Origin: JALUUH01 sp964636675
GTDB taxonomy: Bacteria; Pseudomonadota; Gammaproteobacteria; S012-40
Direction of reading: 5' to 3'
Length of the DNA: 13,816 bases
NCBI GenBank assembly: GCA_964636675.1
Contig: CAZWUO010000085.1
Location: forward strand, 1 to 13,816
How positions within the stretch are numbered: position 1 is the stretch's first letter; each line of letters opens with the position of its first letter. The notes beneath the pieces were generated by a model. It was not told the DNA's origin, searched no databases, and was given only the letters and a program-made list of their open reading frames with translations. Shown piece by piece: positions 5,638 to 13,231 of this stretch. The position numbers were made by a program, and so were the translations under genes.

Positions 5638-8600
5638 ATGAATGCGATGATGAGGTTTTTGGTCGAACGTGCATTAGTTGTTAATCTAGTATCGATAATG
5701 CTCATATTATTAGGTGCTTATGCAGCATTAAATATTAACCGAGAAGCCTTCCCTAATGTGAATCTTGACCAAATCTCTGTTTCTGCTGTCTATCCGGGAG
5801 CGACTCCGGAAGAAGTTGAAAGACTGATTGTCATTCCCATCGAGCAGGAACTTAAGTCGCTCAGCGGCATTGATAAAATGACTTCCGTTTCATTTCCTGG
5901 TTCAGCCACGATAACTTTAGAGTTGGATCCGGACGCGACGAATCGGCAACGCATTACCAGTGATGTTCAGCTTGCGGTAGATCGCGCGGTGCTACCCAGT
6001 GATATGCCCACCGAACCCTTTGTGTTGGAGATTGACGGTGCCGTATTTCCGATTTTGCAAATTGCAGTGTCGGGTTCGCATGATGAATTAAAGCTAAAAC
6101 GCTTAGCGGATAGTATAAAAGATGACTTGTTGAATGTCCCCGGTGTTGCGCGTATTACCTTGCAAGGTAATCGAAAGGCTGAATTGAGAATCACGATTGA
6201 TTCGAAGAAGATGAAAAAACACAGGGTCTCTGTCGGTGAAATTTCAACATTGCTTTCGAGCTGGAATATTAATGCACCGGGTGGTGAGATAGACACCCCC
6301 GAGGGGCAGAAATCAGTCCGCATTGTTGGTGAGTTTAAAAATCCTAATGATATTGCTAACCTTGTTTTACGTTCAAACGAGCGTGGTGATTCACTCTTGC
6401 TTAAAGACGTCGCGGTGATTACCGAGCAATTACAAAAAGCGACACGTTATTATGATGTGCAAGGTACGCAGGCCTTAAACATGATTGTAATGAAAAAAAT
6501 TGATGCCGATATTATTGAAACGGTGGATTTAGTTCGTGAATATGTTGCAACGATACATGAAAACTATGGGGCAGATATTCGGGTTGATGTTTTCCAGGAT
6601 ATGTCAAAGCTAACCCGTATGCGGCTTGGTGTTTTAACCAATAATGGAATTGTTGGAATTGTTCTAGTGTTTTTCTGTTTGATTTTATTTTTACGACCTT
6701 CTGTTGCTCTTACAACTACCTGGGGGTTGCCGATTGTATTCCTTACAGGTTTATTTGTTTTGTGGATCTCCGGCGTTACCCTGAATATGATCTCAATGAT
6801 GGGGTTTATTATGGTGTTAGGCATGCTCGTTGACGATGCCATTATCGTTGGTGAAAACGTGACGTATCACATGGAAAAAGGTATGCCGCCCAAACAAGCG
6901 GCGGTCGTTGGTGCAATGGAGTTATTAGGTCCTGTTACTGCCACCGTGTTAACCACGATGATTGCATTCCTTCCTATGTTATTTATGTCTGGAATAATTG
7001 GAAAATTCATTATCGCTATTCCAATTGTCGTGAGTTTGTTATTGTTTTTCTCTTGGCTGCAATCTTTTTTGATTTTGCCCAGTCATATAGCGCATGTTGC
7101 CAATGCAAAGGCAAAACCGGGCGAGCGTCGATGGATTGTTTTTTTGGAGAACGTATATGCTTTCTTTTTAAAAATAGCACTGCGGTTTCGCTGGCTAACG
7201 TTGATCGTGTCTTTTGGCATTTTGATAGGAAGCCTCGCGATTGCAAAAAATAGCGCTTTCCAGTTGTTTCCACCTGTGGGTGTTGATCAATATCTTGTGC
7301 GAGTTACCGCCGCTCCTGGAACGTCTTTGGAGGCAATGCGCGATAGCATGCGCTTGGTCGACACGGAAATCCGCAAGCGTGTTGATCCAAAGTATATGGA
7401 AACAACGCTGGCCTCTATAGGACAAGTTCAAATTGATGCAGGAGATCCGCTCAAGCAGCGGGGTGCGCGATTTGCGCAAACTCGGGTGATCTATACCCCC
7501 GCCGTTTCGCGCCCTGAACATGATGCATTAGACGATATGCGAAAACTAGAGCATGAGTTACCTAAATTATTTCCGGAGTTGACCATTGCATTTACCGAAG
7601 TACGGCCTGGGCCTCCTACGGGTCGTGCATTGGAGATTGAAATTGCCGGAAATGACGCGCATGCCAGCGAGCAAGTGGCCACAAATCTGATGCGATTTTT
7701 ACTCGACAGCAAAGGTGTTACTTCGGTAGAAAGCGGTTTGCAACCGGGTGATAAAGAGGTACACGTTATTCTCGATAGAAGCTTGGCGGCGTATGCCGGT
7801 GTGAATTTAGTCACCGTAGCCGCACATGTGCGCTCAGCGGTGAACGGATTAGTGATAGGTACCACGCGGCGTGGTACGGAAGAAATTGATATTACGATTC
7901 GGTATCCGCATACGGCGGATCAAATCGAAGTGCTTAAAAATATTAATATCCCGAACCAACGCGGTGGTTTGATACCCTTGTCAAAGTTGGCTACTTTTAA
8001 AGAAGTTGAAGGATTTACGACCATTCGACACAAAGCGGGTATTCGGGTTGTTAGTGTTATTGGCAATATTGATTCGTCGGTGGTCACTAGCCGTGCAATA
8101 AATGCCTTGGTTGCAGAAAAAGAGGCTGACTGGGTGGCTGAATATGGCAAAAAAGTCTCCATCAATTATGGCGGCGAAGAAGAAAAAAATAACGAGTCTT
8201 TCCGTGACTTGGGTTTTTCCTTTTTGTTTGCATTAATCGGCATCTTTTTTATTCTGGCTATTCAGTTTAATAATATTGGTTATCCTATTTTTGTAATGCT
8301 CGCGATTCCATTTGGTGCGATAGGTATTATCATTAGTTTTTATTTTCACGATATGTTTTGGAAGCCGATGCCCTTATCCTTTTTTGCGATGATGGGCATG
8401 GTTGCGCTTGCCGGTGTCGTGGTCAATAGCTCGCTGATATTGTTGGTGTTTGTACAGCGTGCTATCGCGGATGGCATGCACTATATCGATGCCCTTATGT
8501 TGGCTGGCCGCAGGCGTCTACGCGCTGTATTACTCACCGCAACCACCACCGTGGTGGGTTTATTGCCGACGGCCTATGGTTGGGGCGGTATGGACCCTTT

Positions 8601-8760
8601 TGTTTCACCAATGGCGCTCGCATTATCCTCAGGCTTAGTTTTCGCTACCTTGGTAACCTTGATTACCATTCCTGCCGCATTTGGCGCGGGTATGGATATT
8701 GTTCATTTATGGCGAAAGATATTTAAACGATTACCTAAAAAAGAAACGGTGCTGAGTTAG
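5638..8760 (+). CDS. RND family efflux permease (AcrB-like, HAE class)
   Basis: This 1040-aa inner-membrane proton-driven pump is of standard family length. TM1 is about residues 13-32, followed by the first porter domain with VYPGATPEEVERLIVIPIEQEL. TM2-TM6 run from about 335 to 475. TM7 is about 515-535, the second porter domain follows, and TM8-TM12 are about 855-1020. The proton relay pair DD is D399-D400 in TM4 (GMLVDDAIIVGENV). The TM10 position held by Lys in AcrB is Asn930 (GVVVNSS), as in a large branch of environmental RND pumps that usually read VVND or VVNN. AAGGAG (5622-5627) lies 10 bases before the ATG and overlaps the end of the upstream gene. No membrane fusion protein gene adjoins it, which is odd for this class. 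Substrates are unknown. Confidence 0.92.
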   Translation: MNAMMRFLVERALVVNLVSIMLILLGAYAALNINREAFPNVNLDQISVSAVYPGATPEEVERLIVIPIEQELKSLSGIDKMTSVSFPGSATITLELDPDATNRQRITSDVQLAVDRAVLPSDMPTEPFVLEIDGAVFPILQIAVSGSHDELKLKRLADSIKDDLLNVPGVARITLQGNRKAELRITIDSKKMKKHRVSVGEISTLLSSWNINAPGGEIDTPEGQKSVRIVGEFKNPNDIANLVLRSNERGDSLLLKDVAVITEQLQKATRYYDVQGTQALNMIVMKKIDADIIETVDLVREYVATIHENYGADIRVDVFQDMSKLTRMRLGVLTNNGIVGIVLVFFCLILFLRPSVALTTTWGLPIVFLTGLFVLWISGVTLNMISMMGFIMVLGMLVDDAIIVGENVTYHMEKGMPPKQAAVVGAMELLGPVTATVLTTMIAFLPMLFMSGIIGKFIIAIPIVVSLLLFFSWLQSFLILPSHIAHVANAKAKPGERRWIVFLENVYAFFLKIALRFRWLTLIVSFGILIGSLAIAKNSAFQLFPPVGVDQYLVRVTAAPGTSLEAMRDSMRLVDTEIRKRVDPKYMETTLASIGQVQIDAGDPLKQRGARFAQTRVIYTPAVSRPEHDALDDMRKLEHELPKLFPELTIAFTEVRPGPPTGRALEIEIAGNDAHASEQVATNLMRFLLDSKGVTSVESGLQPGDKEVHVILDRSLAAYAGVNLVTVAAHVRSAVNGLVIGTTRRGTEEIDITIRYPHTADQIEVLKNINIPNQRGGLIPLSKLATFKEVEGFTTIRHKAGIRVVSVIGNIDSSVVTSRAINALVAEKEADWVAEYGKKVSINYGGEEEKNNESFRDLGFSFLFALIGIFFILAIQFNNIGYPIFVMLAIPFGAIGIIISFYFHDMFWKPMPLSFFAMMGMVALAGVVVNSSLILLVFVQRAIADGMHYIDALMLAGRRRLRAVLLTATTTVVGLLPTAYGWGGMDPFVSPMALALSSGLVFATLVTLITIPAAFGAGMDIVHLWRKIFKRLPKKETVLS

Positions 8761-8815
8761 CGATAACTTACGCTAAAGTCAAAGTGCAAAAATTTGCAAT
8801 TCAGCTTATAGCAAG

Positions 8816-8856
8816 ACTCACTCGTTAGGTGAAATGACGAGCAATCAGTAACGATA
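8816..8856. repeat. Possible degenerate relic of the MITE family
   Basis: On the minus strand, a TATCGTTA block (plus 8849-8856) is followed, 22 bases later, by AACGAGTGAGT (plus 8816-8826). The two MITE copies have TATCGTTAAG and then AACGAATGAG in the same order. The terminal repeats are missing and the spacing differs, so this is at best a fragment. The small CTCGTT/GACGAG hairpin (8821-8841) lies within it. Confidence 0.25.
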
Positions 8857-8870
8857 TAGCTATCAGTTAG

Positions 8871-8902
8871 TTGTCATGTATTTTGATTTTTTCATCTATA
8901 AT
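8871..8902 (+). promoter_or_regulatory. Candidate promoter of the acidic lipoprotein gene
   Basis: A perfect TATAAT (8897-8902) lies about 90 bp before the chosen start. The best -35 match, TTGTCA (8871-8876), is 20 bp upstream, longer than the optimal 17, so recognition may be weak or assisted. A separate promoter fits the 233-bp gap after the permease gene. Confidence 0.35.
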
Positions 8903-8993
8903 CTCTCTATGTGGGTGAAAACAAGGTCGTGTTGACGCTGATTTTTTGGTAAAATTCCTTGCATATAAACCGACAAGTAGGGAGCAAAAATTG

Positions 8994-10646
8994 ATGAAAA
9001 AGGGAATTAGAATATTTGTATATGCTTTTATAGCTTTTTTAGCGATGTCGTGTTTTCACGAAGAAATTGTTGAAGATGCGTTGAAAGATGATGATATTGC
9101 ACCGGTCAATGATAAAAAATTTGCAGAATCTGATGAGCTCTTGGATATATCCGGGGATGATGCTCGTTCATCGGCTAGGATTAGTTTCAAGGTTTTAGCC
9201 AGCAATATGGACAAATTAGGCGATGAGTTCGAAGGGCTGGATCCTTTTTCCTCTGATCAAGGAGAATCTAGTCATTCAATAAAAGTATTGCAAAAAATGT
9301 TAAATCGTCAAAACCCTGATTTACTCGATCAACTGGACGTCCTTGCAGAATCAAAATTTTTTGGGCGTTTTAATACCCGGCTTGGCAAGATGGGTTCGCT
9401 TCGAGCGCGCGAAGGTGAAGGCTCGTTATCCGATGAAGTTGATGAGTTTTTTGAGAAATATTTGATCGTTGAAAGCAAAACAGAAAATACGGTGACCTAT
9501 AAGATTGATCCCGCTATTTGCGATGATAGTGAGAGTATTGATGAGATGGAGGCATGCAAGGATATCGTTGAGAACATAACGATTGTGCAGGCTTTAGCCT
9601 CTGAGAGCGCTGGAACAATAGCGTTTAAATATAGCGGTTTTACACCGCTTATCCTCGGCTATAGTCCCGATGAATGGTATATCGAAACCAATCTTGCTGA
9701 TTTAAAATCTGCTATTTTAAAGTTGCAAGTTGACGTTGCTGTTCCTGAAGACGAAAAAGTGGAGTTTTCCGAGGTTTTTGAAGGTGTTATTCGAGTGTCT
9801 GTTTCTTTGCCTGCGGAGGATCAGCTTAGTCTTAGTTATGGCGTGTTAACAGATGTAAAGATTATAGGACTTATGGATAATCAAACGTTCGATATCTATA
9901 CAGAAAGAAGTCGTATTATTGCGATTACGGCTGACTTTGCTGCAGAGAGCATCACGGTCGAAACGGGCTTGGCTGAATTCAGGTTCATTGTTGATAGTCA
10001 AATTGAAGGGTATGAAGATTATGTTGAGATTCGTCTCGCTGGATTTGATTCAAAACTCGTCATTGCAGAAGGAAAATTAGACTTAGATCTTGATATCGGT
10101 GTGTTCAGTTTTATCTATGATGGTTACGAAGATGATGCCGTAGAGAAAACCAGAACGGAGATATCTACGGATGGTTTTACTGCGGATATCTCAATAACTG
10201 AGGAGTTGATGATTGCGAAAAATTTGGGTATCAGCAACGATATTTTATTGATCTTAGTGGATGCTAAGAAGGCACTTTCTTTAAATTTTCCAAAAATTGA
10301 TTTCACGATCGATTTGGATACTGATGACTTTAGTACTCAATCTGATATGAATATCAGCATAGATCTTGTGAATGTGAATGGGATGTTTGAAGACGACATA
10401 TTCGATGAGGCGGGCGACCCGACAGACGAAACATTGACCGCGAATGCATCGGTTAGCCTGCCATCAGGCAGCCTATTATCCGATGTAGAAAATACTGACT
10501 ATGTCAAGGTTGTAGCAGGTGGTCCGTTGGTGATACAAGGCTCCGGAGGTAATTTGAAAGGCAGTCTAACTGTGAAAGCAGGCGAATGTTTTGATGGTTC
10601 TAGCGATGAGGATTTTCCTCTATTAGTGGATTGTCCCGCTATCTAG
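8994..10646 (+). CDS. Large acidic lipoprotein of unknown function
   Basis: The frame is open from 8946, but I choose ATG 8994 because AGGGAG lies nine or ten bases upstream and the protein then opens with MKKGIRIFVYAFIAFLAMSC, a lipoprotein signal with Cys at residue 20. The 550-aa product is unusually rich in Asp and Glu. It starts with an acidic linker (about 21-70), then a helical part (about 70-150) and a long beta-rich region (about 200-540). Cysteine pairs near PAICDDSESIDEMEAC and near the C-terminus (GEC...VDC) could form disulfides. No enzymatic motif is visible. It has its own apparent promoter and a good terminator, so it is probably transcribed alone. I do not recognise the family. 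A surface or periplasmic binding or scaffold role is possible but unsupported. Confidence 0.7.
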   Translation: MKKGIRIFVYAFIAFLAMSCFHEEIVEDALKDDDIAPVNDKKFAESDELLDISGDDARSSARISFKVLASNMDKLGDEFEGLDPFSSDQGESSHSIKVLQKMLNRQNPDLLDQLDVLAESKFFGRFNTRLGKMGSLRAREGEGSLSDEVDEFFEKYLIVESKTENTVTYKIDPAICDDSESIDEMEACKDIVENITIVQALASESAGTIAFKYSGFTPLILGYSPDEWYIETNLADLKSAILKLQVDVAVPEDEKVEFSEVFEGVIRVSVSLPAEDQLSLSYGVLTDVKIIGLMDNQTFDIYTERSRIIAITADFAAESITVETGLAEFRFIVDSQIEGYEDYVEIRLAGFDSKLVIAEGKLDLDLDIGVFSFIYDGYEDDAVEKTRTEISTDGFTADISITEELMIAKNLGISNDILLILVDAKKALSLNFPKIDFTIDLDTDDFSTQSDMNISIDLVNVNGMFEDDIFDEAGDPTDETLTANASVSLPSGSLLSDVENTDYVKVVAGGPLVIQGSGGNLKGSLTVKAGECFDGSSDEDFPLLVDCPAI

Positions 10647-10665
10647 ATATTTTGGCTGCTTGACT

Positions 10666-10699
10666 AAAAAGCCTTGGTTTACAAGCCAGGGTTTTTTTT
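10666..10699 (+). terminator. Intrinsic terminator after the acidic lipoprotein gene
   Basis: CCTTGG and CCAGGG form a six-pair stem with one G-U pair around TTTACAAG. A run of five A precedes it and eight T follow. It starts about 20 bp after the stop codon and is the clearest Rho-independent terminator in the window. Confidence 0.85.
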
Positions 10700-10751
10700 A
10701 GATAATTTATTTGTGAAATGTATCGATGTTTGAACCTAATACACCAACCAT

Positions 10752-10779
10752 ATTATATTGGCTGAACCGTCAATATAAT
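10752..10779 (+). promoter_or_regulatory. Inverted repeat overlapping a -10 box upstream of the barrel gene
   Basis: ATTATATTG (10752-10760) and CAATATAAT (10771-10779) are perfect 9-bp arms around a 10-bp spacer. The right arm contains TATAAT (10774-10779), a good -10 box about 35 bp before the ATG. No good -35 lies at the proper distance. A dimeric regulator bound here would block or assist RNA polymerase; that is inference. Confidence 0.4.
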
Positions 10780-10813
10780 TTGATTGATGTAGTGTTGAAA
10801 TAACGCTGTCTTG

Positions 10814-12244
10814 ATGCACATCAAATCAAGGTGTTTGCTGATCACTTTAGCTGTCCTGTTATTAGCATCACCTATCACTATTGCTGGACAAGATCTGCGT
10901 TTGCCTTTGCTCGATTATAGTTTCCATAAAAATCTAACATGGAATATAGGATCAGCATATTCGCAAAAAAACGAAGATTATTTTAATCAACCAGTCTCTT
11001 TTTTACAAAAAACCAATCAGATTTCTATACGCTATTCTGCAAATAATCTTATTGATAGGGATACAACCAGTTTTAATTCCGCATTAGGCGAGTTTACAGG
11101 TATTTATCAATTGGATAAATTAATACCACTCAATACCGTTGTTGCTTTTTCTGCCGCCCAAGCCTCGAATAAGCTTAATATACGGAAAGCACCAGATGAG
11201 ATTTATATTATTGAGCAAAATCGGGATAGCTATAATCTTGCGTTGAGTACAGAAGTTTTGAATTTTCTCAGTGTAGGCCTAGGTTCAACGCTGCAGCAAA
11301 AAAAACTTCTGACGGCATACGAAATAAAATTAAAAACAACACCATATTTTACCACTTGGTATCGGGCTTTTACTCGCCAGGAGCGTTATTTATTGAGTTA
11401 TCAATTATCAGATAATATCATCTCTCTCGATTATCAGCCATTTGAAAAAATGGTTGAATTCGAGTTTCAAGCCGAGATACCAGGTATTGCACGCGCGCGT
11501 TATGTGTTTAATCCTCAGAGATCAAAAAATAGAGGATTGCTAATTCGTTCGGCATATTTTCAAAAAATAATACTTTCGTTGGAAAAAAGTCAGTTGTATT
11601 CTGATGGTGAAAATACTATTTTTGTTGATAATAAGCCCGGAAATGAGATAACACACAGTTCCGAGTACAAGCGTAATAAATACACAATTCAATATCTTCC
11701 TGATAGCAAGACCACGCTTAATTTTTCATTTAGTCAAAAGAAATGGCTAGTCGATGCGCAAGGTGAAATTGATTCAAACTTTGTTCCATTTTTGACTTCG
11801 CTGTTTGCTGTCGATGATCGAAGTTTTAATGCTAGTCTAGCTTGGCAGGAAAAAGACTATCTTGTTGAATATAAATTTCAAATATCAAAAAAATACTCCA
11901 TAGAAACATCACTGGAATGGATTAGATTGCAACCTTCAGCTGACCTGGTACATTGGATTAGTCCACCACTTTTTAATATCATTAAGTTGGATAAAGAAAC
12001 GGCAAAACTCACTATTCGACAACTGGATATGTTACGGATTAACATCGGAACTCGCATTACCTATAAATCCATTATTGCGTCGTTTATTTTAGGGCAAATT
12101 GTACCTATTCATTTAAAATATTCCGAATCCGAAGAACGTGATAATTATACCGTTAGGGCAGCCGATATAAAATCAATAACCAGCAGACTAAAAAATGGTT
12201 TAGAAGCTTATAAATTTGCTTTTCAGATCGATTATTTTTTTTAG
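10814..12244 (+). CDS. Outer-membrane beta-barrel protein, family not recognised
   Basis: This 476-aa precursor is taken from ATG 10814; a TTG directly before it is the only in-frame extension. The signal peptide is about 26 residues (core CLLITLAVLLLASPI, cleavage near TIA or IAG). The rest is a long series of amphipathic strands with aromatic belts (YSFHKNLTWNIGSAY, RYLLSYQLSD, YTIQYLPDSKTTLNFSF). It ends QIDYFF, with terminal Phe as a barrel-assembly signal. There are no plug, TonB-box or porin signature motifs. I count roughly 16-20 possible strands by eye, so a larger barrel than the DUF481 protein. No Shine-Dalgarno is evident, which is odd for a gene with its own promoter region. It is separated from the upstream lipoprotein by a terminator, so any functional link is only positional. 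Confidence 0.7.
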   Translation: MHIKSRCLLITLAVLLLASPITIAGQDLRLPLLDYSFHKNLTWNIGSAYSQKNEDYFNQPVSFLQKTNQISIRYSANNLIDRDTTSFNSALGEFTGIYQLDKLIPLNTVVAFSAAQASNKLNIRKAPDEIYIIEQNRDSYNLALSTEVLNFLSVGLGSTLQQKKLLTAYEIKLKTTPYFTTWYRAFTRQERYLLSYQLSDNIISLDYQPFEKMVEFEFQAEIPGIARARYVFNPQRSKNRGLLIRSAYFQKIILSLEKSQLYSDGENTIFVDNKPGNEITHSSEYKRNKYTIQYLPDSKTTLNFSFSQKKWLVDAQGEIDSNFVPFLTSLFAVDDRSFNASLAWQEKDYLVEYKFQISKKYSIETSLEWIRLQPSADLVHWISPPLFNIIKLDKETAKLTIRQLDMLRINIGTRITYKSIIASFILGQIVPIHLKYSESEERDNYTVRAADIKSITSRLKNGLEAYKFAFQIDYFF

Positions 12245-12270
12245 CGATTCGTACATTCCAAGAGATCATT

Positions 12271-12320
12271 GTTTGACATTGCACCAGCGTGTGAAGTAAT
12301 GCGCTTATGCAATATCAAGC
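12271..12320. repeat. 50-nt three-segment hairpin downstream of the barrel gene
   Basis: Stems GTTTGA/TCAAGC, ATTGCA/TGCAAT and AGCG/CGCT stack with symmetric 1x1 and 2x2 internal loops around a 12-base loop: 16 pairs, one of them G-U. It begins 26 bp after the barrel stop. No T run follows on either strand, so it is not a classic terminator. It could protect mRNA 3' ends or be a REP-type unit. Confidence 0.55.
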
Positions 12321-12374
12321 AAAAGATAAAATATCGTCCGAGTTTTTTTCTCCGGCCTTGGTATCGAAACAATA

Positions 12375-12397
12375 AACCTAGAATTGGAATCTAGGTT
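12375..12397 (-). terminator. Palindrome overlapping the stop of the glycine-zipper gene
   Basis: AACCTAGA (12375-12382) and TCTAGGTT (12390-12397) form a perfect 8-bp stem around a 7-base loop. It contains part of the TAA of the minus-strand gene. On the minus strand it is followed by TATTGTTT, so it may act as a weak terminator. The arms also match the tips of the MITE family (CCTAGATTCC and CCTAGAAT), so it could instead be a relic of that element. Confidence 0.4.
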
Positions 12398-13037
12398 AAA
12401 ATTTTAAGTCTAATAATTTTATACTAGCAATGACTTCTTGTGTTTGGTTAACTTTATGGTATTGAAAGCTTGGCGCAAATAGTATCGAACTCTTCCACGA
12501 AGATGACTTGGTTATGAGTTTTGTTGTATAGCGTCGAGTTTTATTAAATGCAATAACGCCAGCTATGCTAGGAACGGTAAAGCTGATGATGATATTCAGG
12601 GCGCTATCTGAAGATTCGTTATTTTCTAGCAAAAACAGTGCGGCGAAACTACCTAAAACCACGCCTAAATATGTCCTTGAAACCGATGCTTTGATTCCCT
12701 TTTTCTGTCCCGTGAGAAAAATTCCGGTGCTTGTTCCCGCTACCCAGCCAAGGACTCCACCAAGTAACACTTCTTCTAGCCCACAAAATGCTTCACTATT
12801 ACTCGAGCAGTTGGCAATCAACGCACCGGCAACGCTACCACCCACGTAACCAAGCCCGCCACCGATAGCGCCTGCTGTCACTTGTCCTAGCAGCCTTGTT
12901 TGGGATAGAGGAGGAGGGACAGTAATGTAAGGTTTATGAGTCTTTTCATTGCTAGGTTGAACCTCTTGGGCATGGACCATAAAACTAAAGCATAGGCTTG
13001 CTAAACTTGTAATTATTACTCTCTTTCTAATCATCAC
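12396..13037 (-). CDS. Exported glycine-zipper-like membrane protein, unknown function
   Basis: The 213-aa product starts with two Met codons; the second (13034) is better spaced behind AAAGAG, so either may be used. The signal peptide is about 23 residues (core VIITSLASLCFSFMV, cleavage after VHA). A Pro-rich linker (about 36-45) follows. Then come several Gly/Ala-rich hydrophobic segments at about 49-75, 87-109, 122-137 and 147-165, with GAIGGGLGYVGGSVAG and LLGGVLGWVAGTSTG showing the small-residue spacing of glycine zippers. Cys77 and Cys85 flank the loop between the first two and could pair. The tail ends SIKLLDLKF. It is divergent from the subtilase gene and convergent with the barrel gene. 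The envelope location is supported; the function is unknown. Confidence 0.7.
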   Translation of the reverse strand: MMIRKRVIITSLASLCFSFMVHAQEVQPSNEKTHKPYITVPPPLSQTRLLGQVTAGAIGGGLGYVGGSVAGALIANCSSNSEAFCGLEEVLLGGVLGWVAGTSTGIFLTGQKKGIKASVSRTYLGVVLGSFAALFLLENNESSDSALNIIISFTVPSIAGVIAFNKTRRYTTKLITKSSSWKSSILFAPSFQYHKVNQTQEVIASIKLLDLKF

Positions 13038-13231
13038 TCTTTGCGCATAAGGTCACCTTAATTTCCCCTTGTTTTTTTGCCATTTTATTTTTATAGTAAC
13101 AACACTAATCACTTACGACTTTTTCTGCAAGAACCTTGTTGTATTAAAAAAACTACGCTGTAAGTAAACCCTGTTGCTGGATTTCCTGTGAAAATTTAGC
13201 TTACATATTTAAAGCACTGGAGAGCAACATT
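13038..13231. promoter_or_regulatory. Divergent promoter region
   Basis: These 194 bp separate the divergently read glycine-zipper and subtilase genes and must hold both promoters. I see AT-rich blocks but no convincing -35/-10 pair or operator palindrome. GGAGAG, seven bases before ATG 13232, is the subtilase ribosome binding site. Confidence 0.4.

Noticed and set aside
5967..8165. Several open frames of 60-124 codons on the minus strand of the RND gene (plus short plus-frame ones)
   Set aside because: They overlap a 1040-aa permease with intact motifs; their products look like random Ser/Ile-rich translations.
8946..8993. Upstream start for the acidic lipoprotein
   Set aside because: The extension puts charged residues ahead of the lipoprotein signal and lacks a ribosome site; ATG 8994 follows AGGGAG.
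12341..12358. CCGAG, T7, CTCCGG as an intrinsic terminator
   Set aside because: The stem needs a bulge and the T run is in the loop rather than after the stem.
12565..12849. 94-codon plus-strand frame opposite the glycine-zipper gene
   Set aside because: It lies wholly antisense to a gene with a signal peptide and ordered hydrophobic segments, and has no start signal of its own.
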